A DNA stretch of 64,000 bases from an uncultured Alistipes sp. (GCA_910577475.1 CAJTLJ010000001.1:62001-126000); one strand, 5' to 3'. Counted from the first letter of the stretch, positions 1 to 9,546 are shown. A program made the numbers and translations. Notes: generated from the sequence alone by a model not told the origin.

Positions 1-72
1 GTAGGGGGTCTCGGGCAGCGACGTGCAGGCTGCCAGGAACAGAGCGAGTATGAGACTGGTACGTTTCAACAT
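1..72 (-). CDS. Lipoprotein, N-terminal fragment (gene runs off the window)
   Basis: Only the first 24 codons are visible. They encode a basic start, a hydrophobic stretch and a lipobox (LFLAAC), so the product is an exported lipoprotein. The ATG lies 6 bp after the stop of the TonB receptor upstream, so the two are almost certainly co-transcribed. A lipoprotein directly after a TonB-dependent receptor is common in Bacteroidota and is often a surface partner of the receptor. The family cannot be assigned from this fragment. Confidence 0.75.
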   Translation of the reverse strand, partial: MLKRTSLILALFLAACTSLPETPY

Positions 73-78
73 AGGGCA

Positions 79-2922
79 TCAGAATTTCAGGCGCAGCGTC
101 ACTCCGTAGTAGAACCCGGGGGTGAGGATGACCCTCGTACCCGTAGCGAAGGAGGAGACATAGCGGCGCGAATTGGTGAAATTATTGGCGTAGAACGAGA
201 TGGAGGCGATGTCGCCGATCTCCTTCGTGATACTCAGATTGGCTGAGAAGTAGGGGTCGTAGCCGTCGGGGGCGTACTGATAGACGTTCCCCGAGCGGAG
301 GATCAGGCTGGCGAAGGCGGGATCCGCCGCCTCGGCATCGGTGAAAGGATGCACTGCGCCGGCGGTATCCATGTAGTAGAGCGGCCGGATGGCCGTATAT
401 CCCTCGTCGTCGTAGACGCTTCCGCCCGTCGGATTCCCCTGCTCGTCCACCTTATAGGCGTACTCGCGGCCGTCGTAGCAACTCAGATTCTGCGACCGCT
501 TGACCAGCGACGCCTCCAACCGCAGCGTGACGATCATCCGGATCGACGGGATGTGGGTCGTCGTGGTCAGGTTCATGTCGAGGGCGTGGCTCTTGCGGCC
601 GTTGTAGGTCACGGTCGCCGAGCCGCCATTGTCGGCATAGATGCCCACGTATTCATAAGAGTGCCCGGGATTCGCAGTGCTCGACACCGAGGGGTAGTAC
701 CAGGCGTGTCCCTCCTGCACATATTTCGTATAGCCGTAGGCGGCATCCAGACGGATCTCGGTCCGGATGGGCCTGATGGTGGGGAACTCGGCCGTCAGCT
801 CCACGCCGCAGCGGTCCACGGGCGAGCCGTTCTCCTGCACCAGCGAGCGGGTGAAGGTGCGGTTCACGAAGTCGAGCGGCAGGGCCACCCAGCCCTCCTC
901 CATGCGGTCGGCGTCGCGCACGAACATCTCTCCGGTCTGCGAGTCGACCTTCAGCAGCGGATTCGCCGGCATCGCATACCCCTCGGGCAGACCGTACTTG
1001 TTGAAGGCGGCCGGCAGATACTCCGTCTCGGTCGTATAGGGGTTCTTCGTGCGGTTGAAGTAGGCCGCCAGCGAAATGCGGGTGCCGCCGAAGTTCATGT
1101 CGACCCCCACCTCGGCATTGCGGTTGCGCTGCCACCGCAGATCGGGATTGTAGCAGATTTCGTAAGGACGGGTATAGTAGACATAGGAGTTGCCACCGCT
1201 CCACGAAGCGTCGAACATGCGCACGTCGGTGTACTGCGGACGGGGATAGAGCACGCCCAGCGAGGGAAGTTTCTCGACCAGACCCCAGCCGCCGCGGATC
1301 GTGATCCGGTCCGAGAGGCGCCAGCGGATGTTCAGACGGGGCGACCAGGTAGAGGTGTTCCTGTAGTCGGTGCCCTTGAGGAAAGTGGTCTCGCCGCGCA
1401 GACCAGCCATCAGCGACACGGAGGTGGAGCCGACCGGAAAGGTGAAGTTCTCCTCCAGCCAGTAGGCCAGGTTGTGCATGTAGGGAATCTCCTCGTAGGA
1501 GTAGGGGCGATAGCCCGTGGGGGCCAGATCGGGGACCTCGTAATACTCGCCCCGGCCGATGTTGCCCTCGGCACGCCACGCGATGCCCGCCTTCAGGTTG
1601 CTCAGCGATGCCCCGCCGTTCCACGAGCGGATCCACTTGGCCTTGAGCGAAGCGGCATAGTTCAGCTCCCGCGAATCGATCACCTGGTCGGAGTAATAGG
1701 TGGGCGGCAGCATCGTCGCGAACCAGTACCCCTCGCCGAGGCTGTGCACGGCCGGCTGGCTCGTACCGTTCGAGACGAAGAGCCTCGTATCGGTCCGGTT
1801 GTCGGCGTAGTTCACCGAACCGTCCAGCGCCACGTCGGTGATCCAGCTACGGTTCAGCAGCCACACCAGCGAGGCATTGGCCCGAAGCACGTTTTCATGC
1901 CCCCGCGTCCGCTGCCCGCGGAAGGCGTCGGGGTCGTCCTTCGAGTTCATGCCGCCGACATTTCCGGAGAGGCCGGCGGAGAACCTCCACACATGGGCGA
2001 ACGTATTCGAATAGTTGAGCGAAAGATTGGTGCGGGTGTAGGAGGTATAGGGGGTCACCGGATCCTTCGTGGCGCGGGTATACTCGGCCGAGGCGTTCAG
2101 CACGCCCGCGTCGCCGCCCAGGTCGAAGCCCTTCGAGAGCGAAGCCTGCTTCGTGCGGGGATTGGTCGCCAGCAGCACCGTCCACGGGGTCTTTCCCTTG
2201 CGGGTCGAGATCTTCACCACGCCGCTGCTCACGTCGCCGTACTCCGCCGAGGGCACGCCCGTCACCACCTCCACCCGTTCGATGTTGGTCGAGGCGATGT
2301 TGCGGGTCGACAGTCCGGCCGGATCGCCCAGCGAGGCGTTTGTCGACAGCCGCACGCCGTCCACCTCGACGGCCGTGCCGAAGGTGGCGTTTCCCTCAGT
2401 CGATCCGCCGCTGCGCAGCGAAAAGCGGTTGTCGTCCTCCCGCGTGCCGAAGAGGTCGGGATTGACCGTCTTGCCTCCGGGCAGCAGCGACACGACATCC
2501 GAAGCGTTGACCAGCTGCATGTGTTCGAGGGCGTTGCCGCCGATCGTGCGGGAGGTGGACATGGCGCCCGAGCTCTCCTGCGCAGTCACCACCACGTCGT
2601 CCAGCTTCAGGTTGTCCTCCGTCAGCTCAAAGAGCAACGGACCCTTGCCGGGCACCTCGACGGTCCGCTCCAGCGGCACGAAACCCAGGCAGGTGACCGC
2701 CACGGCCTGCTCGCCCGCCGGCACCCCCTTCAGCAGGAAGTTGCCGTCGGCATCGGCCACGGCCCAGAGTCCCAGCCGCGGCAGTTCGACGACGGCCATC
2801 GGAACCGGAGTCCGGCTCTCACGCACCACGACGCGGCCTTTCACGTCGGCACGGGGCTGTGCCTCTGCGACGAACGGCGAAAGCACCGCGAACATCCATA
2901 CAACAAGCAGCAGTTTCTTCAT
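79..2922 (-). CDS. TonB-dependent receptor with carboxypeptidase-regulatory-like N-terminal domain
   Basis: 947 residues. The start is the ATG beginning MKKLLLVVWMFAV, which gives a clean signal peptide (about 1-21); the frame stays open upstream but that part reads through the promoter region. Residues about 25-105 look like the CarboxypepD_reg-like beta-sandwich, about 120-230 is the plug (VEVDGVRLS, IERVEVVTG, EYGDVSSGVVKI), and the rest is a beta-barrel ending in the terminal Phe (LRLKF) expected of outer-membrane proteins. It imports an unknown ligand with TonB energy. No SusD follows directly; a small lipoprotein does. It is a single-subunit receptor type rather than a clear SusC, and its substrate cannot be read from sequence. 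Confidence 0.93.
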   Translation of the reverse strand: MKKLLLVVWMFAVLSPFVAEAQPRADVKGRVVVRESRTPVPMAVVELPRLGLWAVADADGNFLLKGVPAGEQAVAVTCLGFVPLERTVEVPGKGPLLFELTEDNLKLDDVVVTAQESSGAMSTSRTIGGNALEHMQLVNASDVVSLLPGGKTVNPDLFGTREDDNRFSLRSGGSTEGNATFGTAVEVDGVRLSTNASLGDPAGLSTRNIASTNIERVEVVTGVPSAEYGDVSSGVVKISTRKGKTPWTVLLATNPRTKQASLSKGFDLGGDAGVLNASAEYTRATKDPVTPYTSYTRTNLSLNYSNTFAHVWRFSAGLSGNVGGMNSKDDPDAFRGQRTRGHENVLRANASLVWLLNRSWITDVALDGSVNYADNRTDTRLFVSNGTSQPAVHSLGEGYWFATMLPPTYYSDQVIDSRELNYAASLKAKWIRSWNGGASLSNLKAGIAWRAEGNIGRGEYYEVPDLAPTGYRPYSYEEIPYMHNLAYWLEENFTFPVGSTSVSLMAGLRGETTFLKGTDYRNTSTWSPRLNIRWRLSDRITIRGGWGLVEKLPSLGVLYPRPQYTDVRMFDASWSGGNSYVYYTRPYEICYNPDLRWQRNRNAEVGVDMNFGGTRISLAAYFNRTKNPYTTETEYLPAAFNKYGLPEGYAMPANPLLKVDSQTGEMFVRDADRMEEGWVALPLDFVNRTFTRSLVQENGSPVDRCGVELTAEFPTIRPIRTEIRLDAAYGYTKYVQEGHAWYYPSVSSTANPGHSYEYVGIYADNGGSATVTYNGRKSHALDMNLTTTTHIPSIRMIVTLRLEASLVKRSQNLSCYDGREYAYKVDEQGNPTGGSVYDDEGYTAIRPLYYMDTAGAVHPFTDAEAADPAFASLILRSGNVYQYAPDGYDPYFSANLSITKEIGDIASISFYANNFTNSRRYVSSFATGTRVILTPGFYYGVTLRLKF

Positions 2923-2973
2923 CGGAATCCATTTTTTCAAAGGTCCGCCAGTTTCACGGACCGAAACCGGGTA

Positions 2974-2981
2974 CAAAAGTA
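2974..2981 (-). promoter_or_regulatory. Candidate -7 element for the TonB receptor
   Basis: The minus strand reads TACTTTTG, matching the Bacteroidota TAnnTTTG consensus, about 52 bp upstream of the receptor ATG. A second match (TATATTTG, 3063-3070) lies further up. Neither has a clear TTTG 19-20 bp upstream. Confidence 0.45.
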
Positions 2982-3125
2982 GCGAAACGAAAAGCGGATC
3001 GAAATACCGAAAATCAGGTATTCCAAACAGCCCGTCGGCCGATCTTGCATGCCGGCCTGCCACAAATATAGGAAAAATATCCCGAAAGTGTATTTCCGTC
3101 GGTAAAAAAAACGCCGGCCGTAAGA

Positions 3126-3166
3126 CAAAAAGGAACTGCCGCCCCTCCAAAAGACAGGGAGGCGGC
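3126..3166 (-). terminator. Terminator after murF
   Basis: A GC-rich hairpin (arms 3138-3148 and 3157-3166, with a small bulge) is followed on the minus strand by a run of five T. It sits 25 bp past the murF stop and separates manC-murF from the receptor gene. Confidence 0.6.
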
Positions 3167-3191
3167 GTGCACGATTCCGGATACGGCCCTT

Positions 3192-4454
3192 TCAGAAACG
3201 GCCGATACAGTGTTCCAGCCCGATGCCGTGAGAGCCTTTGAGCAGGACGAGGGCATTCACCACCGGACGGCGCGACAGCTCCGCCTCCAGCTCCGCCCGG
3301 GTGGCGAAGAGACGGACCGGCGGGCGCTCCGCCGAGGGTTCCAGCGCCGCGAAGGCATCGGCGAAATGCGGTCCGACCAGCCATACATCGGCCCTGCCCG
3401 AGAGCGCCTGCCTCAGGATCTTCAGATGCTCCCCGCGCGACCAGACGCCCAGCTCCAGCATATCGCCCAGAATGAGCAGGCGGCGTTCGCGTCCCCCGAG
3501 CGGCATGTGCAGCACATGGTCGACCGACGCCGACATGCTCGAGGGGTTGGCGTTATAGCAATCCACGATCAGCGTATTGCGGGCCGTTTCGGTCCGCTGC
3601 GAGCGGTGGTTGTCGGGATCATAAGAGGCCACCGCGCGCTCCAGCTGCGGACGGGCGATTCCGAAAAAGCGCCCCACGGCCATGGCCGCAGCGATGTTCA
3701 TGCGATTGTACTCCCCCTCCAGCCGGCTCTCCACGCCGTCGGCCAGTGCCGTCGGGTAGCGCTCCAGCCTGAGCCCCGGGCGCTCGGCGGCCATCGCCGT
3801 CAGCACGGCGTCCTCCTCCCGCACGAAGGCCCGGCCGCCGTGAGCGGCCAGATAGTCGTAGAGTTCCCCCTTGCCGCGGCGAATCCCCTCGGGACCGCCG
3901 AACCCCTCGAGATGCGACCGGCCTATATTGGTGATGATGCCGTAGTCGGGCTGCGCAACGGAGCAGAGCAGGGCGATCTCGCCACAAGCGCTGGCACCCA
4001 TCTCCACCACGCCGAACTCCGTGTCACGGGTCATCGACAGCAGCGTGAGCGGCACGCCGATGTGGTTGTTCAGGTTGCCCCGGGTGGCATGGACCCGGAA
4101 CCGTTCGGCCAGCACCCGGCTCACGAGCTCCTTGGTCGTGGTCTTGCCGTTCGAACCGACGACGCCGAGGATCGGAATCCCCAGCCGGCGCCGGTGCTCG
4201 CGCGCCAGCTCCTGCAAGGCCGCGAGCGCATCCTCCACCACGACCAGACGGTCGCGAAGATCGGGGCGCGAAGCGGCGACCGACGGATCGTCGACCACAG
4301 CGAAGGAGGCCCCCCGGTCCAGGGCATCGGCGGCGAAGCGGTTGCCGTCGAACGAAGCGCCGCGCAGGGCGAAAAAGAGCGATCCGGGGGCGATGTTCCG
4401 CGAATCGGTCGTCACCGCCGGATGGGCGGCGAAAAGATCGTAAAGCGTCGTCAT
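3192..4454 (-). CDS. murF: UDP-N-acetylmuramoyl-tripeptide--D-alanyl-D-alanine ligase
   Basis: 420 residues. MurF adds D-Ala-D-Ala to UDP-MurNAc-tripeptide, the last cytoplasmic step of peptidoglycan precursor synthesis. The Mur-ligase ATP loop GSNGKTTT is at about 100-107, followed by NNHIGVPLTLL, VEMGAS, the central-domain TNIGRSHLEGF and DCYNANPSSM in the C-terminal domain. The start used is ATG 4454 (MTTLYDLF), which overlaps the manC stop by 4 bp (ATGA), showing translational coupling. It is slightly shorter than many MurFs but all domains are present. Pairing with manC has no obvious metabolic logic beyond envelope sugar supply. Confidence 0.96.
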   Translation of the reverse strand: MTTLYDLFAAHPAVTTDSRNIAPGSLFFALRGASFDGNRFAADALDRGASFAVVDDPSVAASRPDLRDRLVVVEDALAALQELAREHRRRLGIPILGVVGSNGKTTTKELVSRVLAERFRVHATRGNLNNHIGVPLTLLSMTRDTEFGVVEMGASACGEIALLCSVAQPDYGIITNIGRSHLEGFGGPEGIRRGKGELYDYLAAHGGRAFVREEDAVLTAMAAERPGLRLERYPTALADGVESRLEGEYNRMNIAAAMAVGRFFGIARPQLERAVASYDPDNHRSQRTETARNTLIVDCYNANPSSMSASVDHVLHMPLGGRERRLLILGDMLELGVWSRGEHLKILRQALSGRADVWLVGPHFADAFAALEPSAERPPVRLFATRAELEAELSRRPVVNALVLLKGSHGIGLEHCIGRF

Positions 4455-5518
4455 ATGAACTTCTCCCCTTCGTTGTATTTCACCTCGTCGATGAACTTGC
4501 GGATGTGCTGCTCCTCGGCCCGAGGACAGATCATCAGCACGTCCCCGGTATCCACCACGATGTAGTCCTTCAGCCCGCTGATGACCGCCGCCTTCTCTTT
4601 CGGCAGCGAGATGATGCACGAACGGGTGTCATAGGTGTAGCACCGCTCGTCGGGCTTGGCATTGGCATAGCGGTCCTTGCGGACGTGGTGGTAGAAGGAG
4701 CTCCAGGTGCCGACGTCGCTCCAGCCGAAGTCGCCGCAGCGCACATAGGCGTTGTCTGCCTTCTCCATCACGCCGTAGTCGATCGAGATGGAACGGCACT
4801 CGGCAAAGACCCGCTCGACGGCGGCCTCCTCGCCGGGGGTGCCGTAGGCGGAGAGAATCCCGCGGAAAAGAGACGAATTCTCGGGCAGATACCTCTCCAA
4901 AGCCCGAACGATGTCGGCCGCTTTCCAGATGAAGATGCCTGAGTTCCAGAAGAACTCGCCGCACTGCAAAAAGGTCTGCGCCAGCTCCAGCCCGGGCTTC
5001 TCGGTGAAGCTCTTGACCTTCGAGATCACCTTGTCGTCGGAGATCTGAATATAGCCGTAACCGGTCTCGGGACGGCTGGGCCGGATGCCTACGGTCATCA
5101 GCGCGTCGTGCGTGTCGATGAACGCGAGACACTCGCCCACAACCGAGCGGAATGCCGTCTCGTCGAGAATCAGGTGGTCCGACGGGGTGACGATCATCCG
5201 CGCATCGGGATCGCGGCCGAGCAGCGAATAGGCCGCATAGGAGATGCAAGGCGCCGTATTGCGGCCTATCGGCTCGCAGAGCACCTGTCCGGGCTCCAGT
5301 TCGGGCAGATGCTCCAGCACCAGCTCGCGATAGCGGCGGTTCGTGACTACCAGAAAATTCTCCGCGGGGATCATCGGACGGAACCGCTCGAACGCGTGTC
5401 GGATGAAGGACTTTCCGGTTCCCAGAATGTCCTGGAACTGCTTGGGGCAGCTCTGTCGGCTCAGGGGCCAGAACCGGGCCCCCACGCCCCCTGCCATGAT
5501 GACGCAATAGGTATTCAT
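4451..5518 (-). CDS. manC: Mannose-1-phosphate guanylyltransferase
   Basis: 355 residues. It makes GDP-mannose from mannose-1-phosphate and GTP. The nucleotidyltransferase signature MAGGVGARFWPLSR followed by PKQF lies at residues 8-28, and further hallmarks are TPSDHLI, RPETGYGYI, FTEKP, WNSGIF and FGWSDVGTW. The length fits the single-domain enzyme; the C-terminal phosphomannose isomerase half of bifunctional ManC/AlgA is absent, consistent with a separate ManA at 62273-63241. It is the first gene of the manC-murF operon, with a good promoter 60 bp upstream. Confidence 0.95.
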   Translation of the reverse strand: MNTYCVIMAGGVGARFWPLSRQSCPKQFQDILGTGKSFIRHAFERFRPMIPAENFLVVTNRRYRELVLEHLPELEPGQVLCEPIGRNTAPCISYAAYSLLGRDPDARMIVTPSDHLILDETAFRSVVGECLAFIDTHDALMTVGIRPSRPETGYGYIQISDDKVISKVKSFTEKPGLELAQTFLQCGEFFWNSGIFIWKAADIVRALERYLPENSSLFRGILSAYGTPGEEAAVERVFAECRSISIDYGVMEKADNAYVRCGDFGWSDVGTWSSFYHHVRKDRYANAKPDERCYTYDTRSCIISLPKEKAAVISGLKDYIVVDTGDVLMICPRAEEQHIRKFIDEVKYNEGEKFI

Positions 5519-5578
5519 TGATCGTGTATGTCGTTTTTCAATTCGCTATTTTTTCGCCCGGCATCCGGGATCGGATAA

Positions 5579-5609
5579 CAAAGATAAGCATAAGCGAGGG
5601 CAAAAACAA
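5579..5609 (-). promoter_or_regulatory. Promoter of manC-murF
   Basis: On the minus strand TTG, 20 bp, TATCTTTG: a full match to the Bacteroidota housekeeping promoter, placing the transcript start about 55 bp before the manC ATG. Confidence 0.7.
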
Positions 5610-5755
5610 GTTTACTCGTATTTTGCCGGGCGTAAGCGGCTAAGGCAAAGCCAAAGATCGGGATAAATTCGGGTTTCATATGGCGAAGATCGGCCCGGAT
5701 CATACTGCGCGGAGCGTTTCCCCCGCCCCGAAAGAGGGAAACCGGATTTTTTTCG

Positions 5756-5763
5756 TATATTTG
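5756..5763 (+). promoter_or_regulatory. -7 element of pssA
   Basis: TATATTTG matches TAnnTTTG, 35 bp upstream of the pssA ATG. No clear -33 element is present. The 280-bp gap between manC and pssA otherwise shows only the two divergent promoters. Confidence 0.6.
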
Positions 5764-5798
5764 CCCGTTAAAGTTCGGATTTAAATTTTACGGAAACG

Positions 5799-6521
5799 AT
5801 GAATATACGTCTTTTCACCATCCCCAACTGCGTGACGCTCTGCAACCTGCTCTGCGGATCGGCGGCAGCCGTCATGGCTTTGGTCCACCACAACCTGCCC
5901 GCCGCCTTCGCGCTGGTCATTGCCGCCGCCGTCTTCGACTTTCTGGACGGCTTCTCGGCCCGCCTGCTCAAATCCTACTCCGGCATCGGCGTCGAGCTGG
6001 ACTCGCTGGCCGACATGGTCTCCTTCGGATTCGCTCCGGCAGCCATCCTATTCACCCTCTTCGGCACGTCGGAGAGCCGGTGGGAGTGGAGCGAAACGGC
6101 CCGCGCGGCCGGAGCCTGGGTTCCCTTCCTGATAACCGCCTTTTCGGCCCTGCGACTGGCGAAATTCAACGTAGACGACTCGCAGCACACCGAGTTCCAG
6201 GGACTTACCACCACGGCCAACGCCATGTTCTGCGCCTCGCTGGGCTGGCTCTCGGCCGAGGGAGAAATCACCCTGAGCGCCGAGACGATCGTGCTCATCG
6301 CACCGGTCATGTCGTGGCTGCTCGTCTCCCCCGTCCGGATGTTCTCCTTCAAATTCGAACGTTTCGGATGGCGCGGCAACGAACTGCGCTACCTCTTCGC
6401 CGTCGTGGCGCTGGTGCTGCTCGGTCTGCTGAAGGGGGCTGCGATTCCGGTCATCATCCTGCTCTACATCATCGTCTCCACGGTTCGCTGGATCGGCGGC
6501 CGGAAATCGGTAAAGCCCTGA
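5799..6521 (+). CDS. pssA: CDP-diacylglycerol--serine O-phosphatidyltransferase
   Basis: 240 residues. An integral membrane enzyme that makes phosphatidylserine, the precursor of phosphatidylethanolamine. The CDP-alcohol phosphotransferase signature is intact: D47, D50-G51, A54-R55, G64, D68 and D72 (DX2DGX2ARX8GX3DX3D). Several hydrophobic segments surround it. The start gives IPNCVTLCNLLCG in the first helix, typical for the family. The downstream porin has its own promoter. Phosphatidylglycerol synthase shares the signature, but the NxxTxxNLxxG start and the motif context favour PssA. Confidence 0.93.
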   Translation: MNIRLFTIPNCVTLCNLLCGSAAAVMALVHHNLPAAFALVIAAAVFDFLDGFSARLLKSYSGIGVELDSLADMVSFGFAPAAILFTLFGTSESRWEWSETARAAGAWVPFLITAFSALRLAKFNVDDSQHTEFQGLTTTANAMFCASLGWLSAEGEITLSAETIVLIAPVMSWLLVSPVRMFSFKFERFGWRGNELRYLFAVVALVLLGLLKGAAIPVIILLYIIVSTVRWIGGRKSVKP

Positions 6522-6525
6522 CGAA

Positions 6526-6555
6526 TTGCTGTTTCAAGAAATTTCAGTATCTTTG
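6526..6555 (+). promoter_or_regulatory. Promoter of the porin gene
   Basis: TTG, 19 bp, TATCTTTG starting 4 bp after the pssA stop. Because the -7 element is at 6548-6555, an upstream in-frame ATG at 6526 cannot be the start; ATG 6580 is used. Confidence 0.7.
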
Positions 6556-6579
6556 CGGCGAATCTCCTCGCTACGGAAC

Positions 6580-8718
6580 ATGCGGAAAACATCGACCATC
6601 ATCTTCCGGCTCCTGCTCTGGGGCCTGCTTGCGGCACTCCCGCAGGTCGCTTTTCCGCAGCTGGACGCCAAAACGCTGATGCAGGCCCAACGCAACGGAA
6701 TCAACAATCCCCTCTACGGCAACAATCCCTACGAAAACGGGGAGGACGAGGAGAACCTGCCGCCGAATCCGGCCGATACCGCCAAGGAGAAGCGGATCCG
6801 CAAGCCGCTGGAGTCCTATTTCTTCAACGACTCGATCCGGGCGCTGAACAATTTCCTCTGGACCATCAGCCGCGACTACAACCGCGTGAAGATCGAACCG
6901 CTGGACACCACCCTTCAGGATTGGCGGATCGACTACCCCTTCTACCGCAAGGGGGTGGGCGACATCGCGCTGGGGCCGCTGGGCCAGGCCTCGATGCCCA
7001 CGGACTACTTCGAACGCCCCCGTTACGAGAACTTCTCCTTCTCGCAGGCCTATGACGCCTACACCTACAATCTGGAGAACGTCCCCTTCTACAACGTCAA
7101 GAAGCCTTACCTGCAGATGACCTATCTGGAGTCGGGCCAGAAGAAGTTCCGCGAGGAGCAGTTCGGGCTGACCGTGGCCCACAACATCTCCCCCTCGACG
7201 GGCTTCAACATCAACTACAAGGCGCGCGGCACCCGCGGCCAGTACGACCGCTCGCGCACCAAGAACCACAACCTCGAGGTGGCCTTCTCCCACACGGGCA
7301 AGCGCTACTCGATTCATGCCGCCTATATCAACAACCACATCGAGCAGGAGGAGAACGGCGGCGTGGTAGGCGAATGGGCCATCGTCGACACCACGTTCGA
7401 GATGCCGTCGGGCGTGCCGATGCGGCTGGCGTCGGCCGAGGCGGAGAACATCTTCCGCAACAACGCCTTCTTCGTCGAGCAGTCCTACGGCATTCCGCTG
7501 CTCCCGGTCACCGAGAGCGACTTCTCGATCGCCCATCTGCCGGCCGTCTACATCGGCCACACCTTCGAATACAACTCCTGGAGCAAGATCTACTCCGACA
7601 TCCGCTCGACCTACGTCGACGACCGGGGTTCGCGGGACGAGAACGGCAACTTCGTCCCCACGGAACACTCCTTCTACAAAAACTGGTACATCAATCCGCT
7701 GCAGAGCCGCGACTCGATCTACGAACGGATCATCTCGAACCGGTTCTTCGTCCAGGCCCAGCCCTGGAACCGCAACGGAGTGGTGGGAACCCTCAACGGC
7801 GGTGTGGGTCTCGACCTGCACACCTACTCGCAATTCGCGATGGATACCTATCTGACCGGCGAATACCGAAAGACTAAAAAGACCGGATTTTACGTTTACG
7901 GTTCTATCGACGGCAAGATCCGGCGGTATGTCGACTGGGGAGCCGACTTCAGGCTCTACCCCTCGGGCTACCGCAGCGGAGACCTCTCCGTAGGCGCCAA
8001 CCTGGCGCTCTCGGCCAAGGTGAAAGGACACCCCCTGATTCTCGAAGGACGCTTCCGCATGGAGCGCCGCTCGCCCTCCTTCTGGGACGAGAATCTATTC
8101 TCAAACCACTTCGTGTGGTTTACTCCTCTATCGAAGGAGACTGACACTCGATTCGAAGTCACGTTCCGGGTCCCGGACTATGCGCTCGAAGTGGGCGCGA
8201 AGCAGGGCGTCGTGACCGACAAGATCTACTACGGCGCCGATGCCCTGATTACGCAGGCCCCGGGAGCCGTCAGTCTGACGAGTGTGTATGCCCGCAAGGA
8301 TTTCCGCATAGGCGGATTGCACTTAGACCACAGGGTATTGTTGCAGTGGAGCTCGGATCAGGAAGTAATACCTGTACCGCTTGCCAGCGCCTTCCTCTCG
8401 TACTACTACGAGTTCTGGGTGGTGCGGAACGTGCTTCGATTGCAGATCGGCGCCGATTGCCGCTATAACACGAACTACTACAGTCCGGGTTATAATCCGG
8501 CCTTGTCGGCCTTCTACAATCAGCGGGAGGTTCGAACGGGAAACTATCCCTACACGGATCTCTTCGTCACGGGCAAGTGGAAGAGAATGCGCATATTTTT
8601 GAAATACCAACATATCAACAAGGGGCTCTGGGGCAACGGCGAGTACTTCTCGACGGCCCGTTACCCGCTCAACCCCGGTATGTTCAAGATCGGCCTCTCC
8701 TGGGGGTTCTATGATTAG
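6580..8718 (+). CDS. Putative outer-membrane porin (Porin_10 type)
   Basis: 712 residues with an N-terminal signal peptide (hydrophobic RLLLWGLLAALPQVAFPQ, cleavage about residue 27) and no cytoplasmic domain. After an acidic, proline-rich N-terminal stretch it consists of repeated amphipathic strands rich in Tyr/Phe/Trp (YNLENVPFYNVKKPYLQMTY, FNINYKARGTRGQYDRSR), ending GLSWGFYD. This pattern fits the Bacteroidota putative porin family PF14121. It is expected to sit in the outer membrane, with a diffusion or structural role. The substrate is not known. The promoter directly upstream is strong. Confidence 0.8.
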   Translation: MRKTSTIIFRLLLWGLLAALPQVAFPQLDAKTLMQAQRNGINNPLYGNNPYENGEDEENLPPNPADTAKEKRIRKPLESYFFNDSIRALNNFLWTISRDYNRVKIEPLDTTLQDWRIDYPFYRKGVGDIALGPLGQASMPTDYFERPRYENFSFSQAYDAYTYNLENVPFYNVKKPYLQMTYLESGQKKFREEQFGLTVAHNISPSTGFNINYKARGTRGQYDRSRTKNHNLEVAFSHTGKRYSIHAAYINNHIEQEENGGVVGEWAIVDTTFEMPSGVPMRLASAEAENIFRNNAFFVEQSYGIPLLPVTESDFSIAHLPAVYIGHTFEYNSWSKIYSDIRSTYVDDRGSRDENGNFVPTEHSFYKNWYINPLQSRDSIYERIISNRFFVQAQPWNRNGVVGTLNGGVGLDLHTYSQFAMDTYLTGEYRKTKKTGFYVYGSIDGKIRRYVDWGADFRLYPSGYRSGDLSVGANLALSAKVKGHPLILEGRFRMERRSPSFWDENLFSNHFVWFTPLSKETDTRFEVTFRVPDYALEVGAKQGVVTDKIYYGADALITQAPGAVSLTSVYARKDFRIGGLHLDHRVLLQWSSDQEVIPVPLASAFLSYYYEFWVVRNVLRLQIGADCRYNTNYYSPGYNPALSAFYNQREVRTGNYPYTDLFVTGKWKRMRIFLKYQHINKGLWGNGEYFSTARYPLNPGMFKIGLSWGFYD

Positions 8719-8762
8719 CGCGCTCTACGGCACGGAAAAAGCTGCCCGCAAAGCACTTTTTT

Positions 8763-9476
8763 ATGTTGAATCTTAAATTAAAGAGAACTCTTTTAACAGT
8801 TGCGTTCTTAACCTTACTGACTACCTTCTACGGTTTCGAGGCCCGGTTCGCGGAGCCCGCAACGGATGCCGCAGCATCGGAGCTGGCGGCTGTCGAACCG
8901 ACCGATCCGGCTGTCCTGCCCCTTGCGGAAAGCTATCAGATCTCGGTCTACGACAACATCATCCGCCGCATCAGCGGCGAGGAGGGGAACGACTGGCGGC
9001 TGATGAGCGCCATCGCCTATCACGAATCGCGTTTCACGCCCGACATCGTGTCGCGGCGCGGCGCAAAGGGGCTGATGCAGATCATGCCCGTGGTGGCCCG
9101 CCAGTTCGACGTGCCGCAGGAGCAGCTGCTGGACCCCGAGACCAACGTCCGGCTGGCGAATCTCCTGCTGAACGAAATCGCATCGACGCTGCGCCTGCCG
9201 GCCTCGGTTCCCGAAAAGGATCGGATGAGCCTCATTCTGGCCAGCTACAACGGCGGCATCGGCCACGTGAGCGACGCCCGCCGGCTGGCACGCAGCCACG
9301 GGGAGAATCCCGATTCGTGGGAGGTCGTCGCCCGCTATCTGGAGCTCAAGGCCGACCCCGCCTACTACGAGGACGAAGTGGTACGCTGCGGCCGTTTCAC
9401 GGGTTACAAGCAGACCCGCGCCTATGTGGACGACGTCATGAAGCGCTACGACCGCTATTGTCAGGTGGCGAAATAA
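8763..9476 (+). CDS. Lytic transglycosylase, SLT domain (MltF C-domain-like)
   Basis: 237 residues. It cleaves peptidoglycan between MurNAc and GlcNAc, forming 1,6-anhydro-MurNAc. A signal anchor or peptide occupies residues 1-24. The SLT catalytic core starts near residue 78: the catalytic Glu is E88 in AYHESRF, followed by GAKGLMQIMP and the substrate-cleft motif ASYNGGIGHV. It lacks the N-terminal solute-binding domain of full MltF, as usual in Bacteroidota. It lies 44 bp after the porin with no terminator between, so read-through is possible. Confidence 0.92.
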   Translation: MLNLKLKRTLLTVAFLTLLTTFYGFEARFAEPATDAAASELAAVEPTDPAVLPLAESYQISVYDNIIRRISGEEGNDWRLMSAIAYHESRFTPDIVSRRGAKGLMQIMPVVARQFDVPQEQLLDPETNVRLANLLLNEIASTLRLPASVPEKDRMSLILASYNGGIGHVSDARRLARSHGENPDSWEVVARYLELKADPAYYEDEVVRCGRFTGYKQTRAYVDDVMKRYDRYCQVAK

Positions 9477-9495
9477 TTGCGAAGAAGATAAAAAA

Positions 9496-9526
9496 GAGGG
9501 GAGTGTGTCGTCTGCACACTCCCTTT
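9496..9526. terminator. Bidirectional terminator between convergent genes
   Basis: A perfect 9-bp stem (9499-9507 with 9515-9523, 7-nt loop) is flanked by A-rich sequence on the left and TTT on the right. It serves the transglycosylase and the convergent GntR gene. Confidence 0.7.
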
Positions 9527-9546
9527 AATGTATATTTCCGGACCGC

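Noticed and set aside
2859..3256. Several small frames in the gap between murF and the TonB receptor
   Set aside because: They overlap the murF terminator and the receptor promoter, conflict with one another and resemble nothing known.
5515..5703. A 62-codon minus-strand frame upstream of manC
   Set aside because: It contains the manC promoter and no start context or family resemblance; it is intergenic.
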